In this document: positions 58,446 through 64,000 of the stretch, one piece after another
Layout: each line of letters begins with the position of its first letter
Position numbering within the stretch: position 1 is the first letter of the stretch
Assembly (NCBI GenBank): GCA_910584485.1
Contig: CAJUAV010000001.1
Location: 1-64,000, forward strand
DNA length: 64,000 nucleotides
Source of the DNA: an uncultured Alistipes sp.
Lineage (GTDB): Bacteria; Bacteroidota; Bacteroidia; Bacteroidales; Rikenellaceae
Reading direction: 5' to 3'
Position numbers and translations under genes: made by a program
Notes under the pieces: model-generated
What the model was told of the DNA's origin: nothing
Database searches by the model: none
What the model saw: only the letters and a program-made list of their open reading frames with translations

Positions 58446-60929
58446 TTATTCCGCTCCTATCCACTCGATTTCAGGCATCGGTCGATCGGAAATCACCTCG
58501 CAGCGGCGGCCCGTCTGCGTGCGGATGCGCAGCGCGGTGATGCGGCCCTCGTCCCAGCTCATGTCGATTTCGTAGCCGCCGCGCGCTTTGAGGCCGCGGA
58601 TGCTGCCCGAACGCCATGCCGCGGGCACGGCGGGCAGCAGGCGGATCTTGCCTTCGTGGCTCTGCATGAGCATTTCGCAGACTCCTGCCGTGAAGCCGAA
58701 ATTGCCGTCGATCTGGAAGGGCGGATGGGCGTCGAAGAGGTTGGCGTAGACGCCGCCGCCGTTCGATTGCAGGTTCAGCGGCCCGAATCCGACGGGGCGC
58801 AGCAGCGTCCCGATGAGCTTGAAGGCGCGTTCGCCGTCGAGCAGGCGGGCCCAGAGGTTGATCTTCCAGCCGCTCGACCAGCCCGTCGCCTCGTCGCCGC
58901 GCATTTCGAGCGTGCGGCGGGCCGCGGCGAACAGCTCGGGCGTCGCGGGGGTGATCTGTCCGAAGGGATAGAGGCTCACCAGGTGCGACACGTGGCGGTG
59001 GTGGGGATCCTGGTCGGCGAAGTCGCGGGGCCACTCCTGCAGACGGCCGTAGGCGCCGATGCGGAACGGGAGCATCCCGTCGAGCCGTGCGCGCAGCGTG
59101 TCGCGGAGCGGCGCATCCGTGCCGCCGAGTTCGGCGGCGGCGATCGTGCGGGTGAACAGCTCGCGGATCATCGACAGGTCGGCCGTCGAACCCTGCGCCA
59201 CGCCCGCCGCATCGTTCGTGCCGGGAATGACGAAGAGGTTCTCGGGCGAGGTGCTCACGGGAGTTACCCAATATCCCTCCTTGTCGCGCACGAGCCAGTC
59301 GAGGAAAAACTCCGAGGCCCCCTTCATGATCGGGTAGGCGTCGCGCACGAGCCAGTCGCGGTCGCCCGTATAGGCGTAGTGTTCCCAGAGGTGCGACGAG
59401 AACCATGCCCCCATCATGGGCCAGAAGACCGTGCAGGCGCCCCCGTCGTTGGGGTAGGTCTCGCGCCAGATCGAGCAGTTGTGGTGGCCGACCCAGCCGC
59501 GGCGGCGGTACATGTCGCGGGCGCATTCGGCACCCGTGGCGGCGCATTCGCCGATCATGCGCAGGAAAGGTTCGTGGCACTCGGAGAGGTTGGCGACCTC
59601 GGCGGGCCAGTAGTTCATCTCGACGTTGATGTTGGCCGTGTAGCCGCTGTTCCACGACGGGATGAGGTCCTTGTTCCAGATGCCTTGCAGGTTGAGCGGC
59701 TGTCCTCCTTCGCGCGAACCGGCGATCATCAGGTAGCGGCCGTACTGGAAGAGCAGCGTGACGAGCTGCTGATCGGCGGGAGCCCCCGTCGCGCGCGTCG
59801 CGGCGGCGTAGCGGACGATGCGTTCGTCGGTGGGGAGCGCTTCGGCCGCGGGGTCGGCGGGCAGGGTCAGCGAGAGGCGGTCGAAGAGGGAGCGATAGTC
59901 GGCCGTGTGGTCGGCCAGCAGCTGCTCGTAGCTCTTCGTGCGGATCCGCTTGAGGGCGTTTTCGGCGAGGCGGGCGGCATCCGCACCCTCGCGCGAAGGG
60001 CTCTTGAAGGGGCCGTTGTAGCTCGTGGCCGATGCGAAGACGAGGATGATTTCCCGTCCGCCGCGGATGCGGAGACGGTCGCCGAGATCCTCGATTTCGG
60101 TGGCGGGGTCGGGCGTGCGCACCTCCAGGCGGCTTTCGAAGAACATGCCGCGTCCGTCGATGTCCTTGCCGTAGAGGACGCGGGGCTTGCCCGTGCGCGA
60201 ACCGTCCTCGTTGAAGAGGTAGGGGTGGCGCTGCTCGTGGCCCCAGGCCTCGAAATCGCTGTAGTTGCGGCGGTCGACGCGCCCGGGGGCCTGTCCGCTC
60301 ATCGAGAGGAGCCGCTTGCGGGCATCGATCTTCGTGCGGGCGGGATGGGGCGAGGAGAGGCGCACGGCGATGTCCCAGCCTACGGGGCAGTCGGTCGTCA
60401 GCCGCATGACGATCACTCCGTCGGGATGCGAGGCGAAGATTTCGCGGCGGAAGCGGTAGTTGTCGCGCTCGTACTGCACGGTGGCCACGGCGCGCTCCAG
60501 ATCGAGCGATCGGCGGTAGGCCTTCGCCTTGCCGCCGCGGAAATCGCGGATGTGCCAGTCGCCGAGGGGCTGGTAGCACTCGTGCAGGCGGCCCGTCCAT
60601 TGCTTGAGCAGCTCGGAGGCTTCGAGGTATTTTTCCGCTTCGAGCAGCCGCACCATTTCGGGGTAGAGCGGCGTGATGTCGAGGTCGCTCCAGCGGCTCG
60701 ACGGTTCGCCGCTGTAGAGCGTATTGTCGTTGAGCTGGAGCAGCTCGTCGTCGGCGTTGCCGAAGATCATCGCGCCGAGGCGGCCGTTGCCGACGGGCAG
60801 GGCGCCGTTCCAGTCGGCCGCGGGGGCTTTGTACCACAGCGTGAGGGGCCCTCCCTCGACCTGGCGGCGGGCCGAAACGGTCGTCGCGAGCAGCAGGGCC
60901 AGCGCGCATGTCAGGAATTTTCTGGTCAT
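58446..60929 (-). CDS. GH95-family glycosidase (alpha-L-fucosidase-type)
   Basis: Exported glycoside hydrolase of 827 residues with signal peptide MTRKFLTCALALLLATTVSA. The GH95 pattern is clear: LWYKAPAADWNGALPVGNGRLGAMIFG at the N-terminus, then the catalytic (alpha/alpha)6 barrel with NSGYTANINVEMNYWPAEVANLSE (the two catalytic Asn of the family), PVSTSPENLF (acid Glu) and AHPPFQIDGNFG (Asp). Family members cleave alpha-1,2-fucose or related galactose, often on host mucin or plant glycans. The exact sugar is not readable. It stands alone here, not in a SusCD locus. No clear promoter box. Confidence 0.94.
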   Translation of the reverse strand: MTRKFLTCALALLLATTVSARRQVEGGPLTLWYKAPAADWNGALPVGNGRLGAMIFGNADDELLQLNDNTLYSGEPSSRWSDLDITPLYPEMVRLLEAEKYLEASELLKQWTGRLHECYQPLGDWHIRDFRGGKAKAYRRSLDLERAVATVQYERDNYRFRREIFASHPDGVIVMRLTTDCPVGWDIAVRLSSPHPARTKIDARKRLLSMSGQAPGRVDRRNYSDFEAWGHEQRHPYLFNEDGSRTGKPRVLYGKDIDGRGMFFESRLEVRTPDPATEIEDLGDRLRIRGGREIILVFASATSYNGPFKSPSREGADAARLAENALKRIRTKSYEQLLADHTADYRSLFDRLSLTLPADPAAEALPTDERIVRYAAATRATGAPADQQLVTLLFQYGRYLMIAGSREGGQPLNLQGIWNKDLIPSWNSGYTANINVEMNYWPAEVANLSECHEPFLRMIGECAATGAECARDMYRRRGWVGHHNCSIWRETYPNDGGACTVFWPMMGAWFSSHLWEHYAYTGDRDWLVRDAYPIMKGASEFFLDWLVRDKEGYWVTPVSTSPENLFVIPGTNDAAGVAQGSTADLSMIRELFTRTIAAAELGGTDAPLRDTLRARLDGMLPFRIGAYGRLQEWPRDFADQDPHHRHVSHLVSLYPFGQITPATPELFAAARRTLEMRGDEATGWSSGWKINLWARLLDGERAFKLIGTLLRPVGFGPLNLQSNGGGVYANLFDAHPPFQIDGNFGFTAGVCEMLMQSHEGKIRLLPAVPAAWRSGSIRGLKARGGYEIDMSWDEGRITALRIRTQTGRRCEVISDRPMPEIEWIGAE

Positions 60930-61128
60930 ATCGGGTCGTTTTTTGTTTGTTCTTCGGGGTCGTGCGGGTCTTGTCCGAACGAAGGCGTACACGGTCGCGC
61001 TTTGGCGCAGGGGGGCGCAGCCTCGCTCCGAAACGCGGGCGGGCCGCGGTCCGTAGCCGCAGGCGCAACGGAGTGGCAAGATAGTGAAAAAAATCGGGAC
61101 GGCGATGCCTCGTCCGCGAAAATATGGT
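60930..61128. other. Gap without a gene before the second 74-bp repeat array
   Basis: No credible gene. It holds the GH95 leader; a box-like TATCTTGC reading leftward near 61076-61083 lacks one T. From 61129 the 74-bp repeats start. Confidence 0.4.
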
Positions 61129-61284
61129 TATCTTTGACTGCGTCCAAGATACTCCCGCTCGGCAAAATGCAAATTTATTTGCATTTGCACGCGGCGTATT
61201 CGTATCTTTGACTGCGCCCAAGATACTCCCGCCTTGGCAAAATGCAAGCAGGCTTGCTTTTGCCCTCGCTTATGCGTATCTTTG
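61129..61284 (+). repeat. 74-bp promoter-bearing repeat array B (upstream of peptidylprolyl isomerase)
   Basis: Two full units (61129-61202 and 61203-61276) and the first 8 bases of a third. TATCTTTG boxes are at 61129, 61203 and 61277, each exactly 74 bases apart. In each unit TATCTT pairs with AAGATA, and GGCAAAATGCAA pairs with TTGCATTTGC (first unit) or TTGCTTTTGC (second unit), with changes that keep pairing. The same unit occurs at 36907-37025. The last box is 22 bases before the isomerase ATG. Confidence 0.88.
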
Positions 61285-61305
61285 TACGACTAATCCGATT
61301 CGGCC

Positions 61306-61884
61306 ATGAGAACCCTGTTATACCTCCTTTTCCTGCTGGCGGCGATTGTCGCGCTGGCCCTCTTCCTCTCCTTTCCCTCGCACCGCGATGCGGCGCCTGC
61401 CGTTGACGAACTTACCGAACAAACCGATAAATCCATGAGCGACAAGAAACAGTATGCCCTGATCGAGACCGAAAAGGGGCTGATGAAGGCCGAACTCTAC
61501 ACGAACGAAACGCCCGGCACGGTGCGCAATTTCGTCGACCTGGCCGAGCACGGTTTTTACGACGGACTGACCTTCCACCGCGTCATTCCCGATTTCGTCA
61601 TCCAGGGCGGCTGCCCGCGCGGCGACGGCACGGGCGGCCCCGGCTACACGATCAAGTGCGAGACTTCGGCTCCGCGCCAGTACCACGACCGCGGCGTCCT
61701 CTCGATGGCCCATGCGGGCAGGGACACGGGCGGCTCGCAGTTCTTCATCTGCTGCAACCGCGAAAATACGCAGCACCTCGACGGTCGCCACACCTGCTTC
61801 GGCCGCGTCGTCGAGGGGCTCGACGTGATCGACGACATCCGCCCCGGCGACCGCATCCTTTCGATCCGCATCGTCGAGGAGTAG
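61306..61884 (+). CDS. Cyclophilin-type peptidylprolyl isomerase
   Basis: Peptidylprolyl cis-trans isomerase of 192 residues. An N-terminal hydrophobic helix (MRTLLYLLFLLAAIVALALF) probably anchors it or serves as a signal. The cyclophilin domain (about 50-190) has FVDLAEHGFYDGLTFHRVIPDFVIQGG and the core MAHAGRDTGGSQFFICCNRENTQHLDGRHTCFGRVVEGLD. The catalytic Arg in FHRVIPDF is intact. It may act on envelope proteins. An internal Met (MSDKKQYALIE) gives a short cytoplasmic form if used. Promoter lies in the 74-bp repeat array. Confidence 0.93.
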   Translation: MRTLLYLLFLLAAIVALALFLSFPSHRDAAPAVDELTEQTDKSMSDKKQYALIETEKGLMKAELYTNETPGTVRNFVDLAEHGFYDGLTFHRVIPDFVIQGGCPRGDGTGGPGYTIKCETSAPRQYHDRGVLSMAHAGRDTGGSQFFICCNRENTQHLDGRHTCFGRVVEGLDVIDDIRPGDRILSIRIVEE

Positions 61885-61984
61885 CCGCCCTTTTCCGTAC
61901 GCGACCTGCGCGGGGTGCCGCCCTTCGGGGCGTGCCGCTCGGCGCAGGCCGCCGCATGTTATTACGTAACCGCTCTTTCCGATC

Positions 61985-63583
61985 ATGAACCGTATTTTGA
62001 CTCTTCTTTTTTCGTTGGCGGCCCTTTCGGCCGCCGCGCAGGTGACCGAACCCGTGCCGACGCGTGCCGAGACGGGTGCCGATGCCTGTCCCGCCGCGAT
62101 CGCGCCGATCGAGGCACCTTTTTATATGCCGCAGCTCGGCAAGCCTCTTTTCCGCGACGTCGACGTGCGGCTGGAGGCCCGCGCGGACGGCGCGCTGCGT
62201 ACGCGGCAGATTCAGCAGGCGATCGACCGCCTGGCCCGCGAGGGCGGCGGTCGCGTGGTGCTCGGTCGCGGCGTCTGGCCGACGGGCCGCCTCGTCCTCA
62301 AAAGCGGGGTCGAACTGCACGTCGAGGAGGGCGCCGAGGTGCGCTTCAGCGGCGAGGTCGAAGATTTCCTGCCCGCGGTCTTCACCACCAATGCGGGGGT
62401 CGAGCTCTATTCGCTCGGTGCCTGCATCTACGCCGAGGGGCAGCACGACATCGCCCTGACGGGGCGGGGCCGGCTGATCGGTCCCGCGCTCGGCGGCTCG
62501 ATCCGCGCGGGGCGCCCCCAGAACGACGGCGACATCGATCCCGACACGCCCGTCGCCGAACGGTTGTTCGATGGCCGCAACGGCCGCGGGATCCAGCTCC
62601 CGACCTTCTTCGGGCCGATCGGCTGCCGCAACGTCTATCTGGAGGGAGTCTCGTTCGAGCAGACCGCTTTCTGGAACGTCGCCCCCGTCTATTGCGAAAA
62701 CGTGGTGATCCGCGGCATCCGCGTCAGTTCGTTCGGCACGCCCTGCGGCGACGGCGTGGACATCACCTGCTGCCGCAACGTGCTTGTCGAGTACGTGACG
62801 ACCGACTGCGGCGACGACAACATCGCCGTCAAGGGGGGCCGCAACGAGTTCGGCTACCGCGTGAACCGCGCCTCGGAAAACATCGTCGTGCGCCGCTGCC
62901 TCGCCCTGCGCGGCATGGGCGGCCTGACGGTCGGGAGCGAGACGGCGGGGTGGATCCGCAACCTCTACGCCCACGACTGCGTCTGCGACGGCACGCGCGT
63001 CGGTATCCGCCTCAAGACGCGCCGACCGCGCGGCGGCGGGGGCGAAAACCTCTTTTTCGAGCGCATCCGCCTCAAGACCGAGGCGGGCGCCCTGGCGTGG
63101 GAGATGCTCGGCACGGCCAATTTCGTGGGCGGCCTCTCGGCCCGTCTGCCTGCACCCGCGCTGACGCACCTGACGCCCGCCTTCCGCAATGTCTCGATCC
63201 GCGAGGTAATCGTCGAGGGGTGCCGCGAACTGATCTACGTGCAGGGCATTCCCGAAAGCCCCGCCCGCAACATCCGTATCGAGAACGTCACGGCCGATAC
63301 GCGTCGCGACACCTCCGTGTCGGCCTACGGGGTCTACAAGCCGAAGCCGTCGCCCTACGTGATCGACCTGGTCGACGTCGACGGCATCGTCCTGCGCAAC
63401 ATCCGAGCGACCACGGATAAGCGTGACATTCGGCTGGTCGACGTTCGCGAGGGGCTGTTCGAGAACATCGTGCTCGACCTGCGCGGCGGGGAGCTCCGCA
63501 CGGAGATTTCGGGTGACGGGACGCGCTGCCTGCGCTTCGAGCGGTGCGAGCCCGCGATCGTCGCCACGCGCCGCGACGAATAA
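61985..63583 (+). CDS. GH28-family glycoside hydrolase (polygalacturonase-like)
   Basis: Exported enzyme of 532 residues; MNRILTLLFSLAALSAAAQ is a signal peptide. It is a right-handed beta-helix protein with GH28 motifs: CGDGVDITC (Asp of NTD), TTDCGDDNIAVKGG (the two acids) and TRVGIRLKTR (RxK). The His of the usual GHG is replaced by GSE in LTVGSETAG, seen in some exo-acting members. It probably trims pectin or rhamnogalacturonan oligosaccharides in the periplasm. Together with GH95 this suggests glycan scavenging, but no sensor or SusCD pair is adjacent. Gap of 100 bases after the isomerase gene. Confidence 0.92.
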   Translation: MNRILTLLFSLAALSAAAQVTEPVPTRAETGADACPAAIAPIEAPFYMPQLGKPLFRDVDVRLEARADGALRTRQIQQAIDRLAREGGGRVVLGRGVWPTGRLVLKSGVELHVEEGAEVRFSGEVEDFLPAVFTTNAGVELYSLGACIYAEGQHDIALTGRGRLIGPALGGSIRAGRPQNDGDIDPDTPVAERLFDGRNGRGIQLPTFFGPIGCRNVYLEGVSFEQTAFWNVAPVYCENVVIRGIRVSSFGTPCGDGVDITCCRNVLVEYVTTDCGDDNIAVKGGRNEFGYRVNRASENIVVRRCLALRGMGGLTVGSETAGWIRNLYAHDCVCDGTRVGIRLKTRRPRGGGGENLFFERIRLKTEAGALAWEMLGTANFVGGLSARLPAPALTHLTPAFRNVSIREVIVEGCRELIYVQGIPESPARNIRIENVTADTRRDTSVSAYGVYKPKPSPYVIDLVDVDGIVLRNIRATTDKRDIRLVDVREGLFENIVLDLRGGELRTEISGDGTRCLRFERCEPAIVATRRDE

Positions 63584-63649
63584 TTATTGTTGTCCGCCGA
63601 CGAAAAAAATACGATATTTGCACCGCGAAACGAAAAAACGAATCCGAAC

Positions 63650-64000
63650 ATGAAACAGATTACCCGAGACGTGGTTTACATCGGTGCGGACGACGCCGAT
63701 CTGGACCTTTTCGAAAGCCAGTATATCGTCCCGAACGGGATCTCCTACAACTCCTATCTGATCCTCGACGAGCAAGTGGCGATCCTGGACACGGTCGACC
63801 GTCGCTGCGGTGCGGAGTGGTTCGCCGAACTCGAACAGGCGCTCGGCGGCCGCCGGCCCGACTACCTCGTCGTGCAGCACATGGAGCCCGATCACAGCGC
63901 CTGCATCGCCGAGGCGATGGAGCGCTATCCCGCGCTGCGGCTGGTGGCGACCGAACGGGCGCTGCGCATGCTGCCGCTCTATTTCGAGTCGTTCGATTTC
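63650..64000 (+). CDS. FprA-type flavodiiron protein (5' part, runs off the window)
   Basis: Start of a flavodiiron protein; 117 codons are present. The metallo-beta-lactamase-like domain shows YIVPNGISYNSYLILDE, the DTVD strand and the iron-ligand motif HMEPDHSAC (H, E, D, H), typical of the FprA/NorV class that reduces oxygen or nitric oxide to protect anaerobes. The C-terminal flavodoxin domain lies beyond base 64000. The start MKQITRDVVYIGAD fits the family. A GATATTTG box, one base off TAnnTTTG, lies near 63613-63620. Confidence 0.93.
   Translation, partial: MKQITRDVVYIGADDADLDLFESQYIVPNGISYNSYLILDEQVAILDTVDRRCGAEWFAELEQALGGRRPDYLVVQHMEPDHSACIAEAMERYPALRLVATERALRMLPLYFESFDF

Overview
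The window is chromosomal DNA from a GC-rich member of the Bacteroidales, most likely Alistipes or another Rikenellaceae. The lineage call is inference. It rests on many Bacteroidetes-type -7 promoter boxes (TAnnTTTG, often TATCTTTG) in front of genes, an OMP_b-brl-type outer-membrane protein, a B-type succinate dehydrogenase/fumarate reductase, GH95 and GH28 glycosidases, LytS/LytTR signalling, and paired XRE plus DUF2975 genes, all in high-GC coding DNA. Both ends cut genes: sdhA/frdA on the left and an FprA-type flavodiiron protein on the right.

Layout. 1-14.9 kb: sdhC-sdhA, 5-formyl-THF cyclo-ligase, a LytS/LytTR pair, acyl-CoA ligase with plsY, a YitT protein, miaB, and a DEAD-box helicase followed by a lipoprotein run. 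14.9-25.7 kb: cysteine desulfidase, malic enzyme, ruvB, a PepSY-like lipoprotein, an lgt / HU-SPOR / gtrA run, a histidine kinase, riboflavin synthase, an XRE-like regulator and tRNA-Arg(CCG). 26-35 kb: cation antiporter, ZIP transporter, outer-membrane barrel protein, and a DUF2975-XRE-M16 peptidase run. 35-46 kb: acyl-ACP thioesterase, ferritin-like protein, GT4 glycosyltransferase, MFS transporter, era with a TPR protein, ffh, a DUF4294 protein, a hotdog thioesterase and tRNA-Gln(TTG). 46-64 kb: DUF2089 with YIP1, TSCPD, nusB-DUF1573-yajC, pepD with an outer-membrane barrel, a divergent AraC/nitroreductase pair, obg, ZnuA-ZnuC, GH95, a peptidylprolyl isomerase, GH28 and the flavodiiron start.

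Most genes are housekeeping or ordinary accessory genes, and I see no phage, insertion sequence, CRISPR array or defence island. The unexplained signal lies between genes. Seven large intergenic gaps carry one GC-rich mosaic repeat family. In it a short hairpin of highly variable but well-paired sequence sits directly before a conserved GGCGGGCC or GGCAGCCC block. A second family, with an exact 74-bp period, carries a TATCTTTG promoter box inside one hairpin and a second covarying hairpin after it. Arrays of it sit directly upstream of the glycosyltransferase and peptidylprolyl isomerase genes. Other regulatory designs worth checking are a palindromic divergent promoter (14.9 kb), direct repeats between araC and the nitroreductase (54.7 kb), face-to-face promoters at 45.2 kb, and a G9 tract in the ribosome-binding region of an XRE regulator (34.25 kb).
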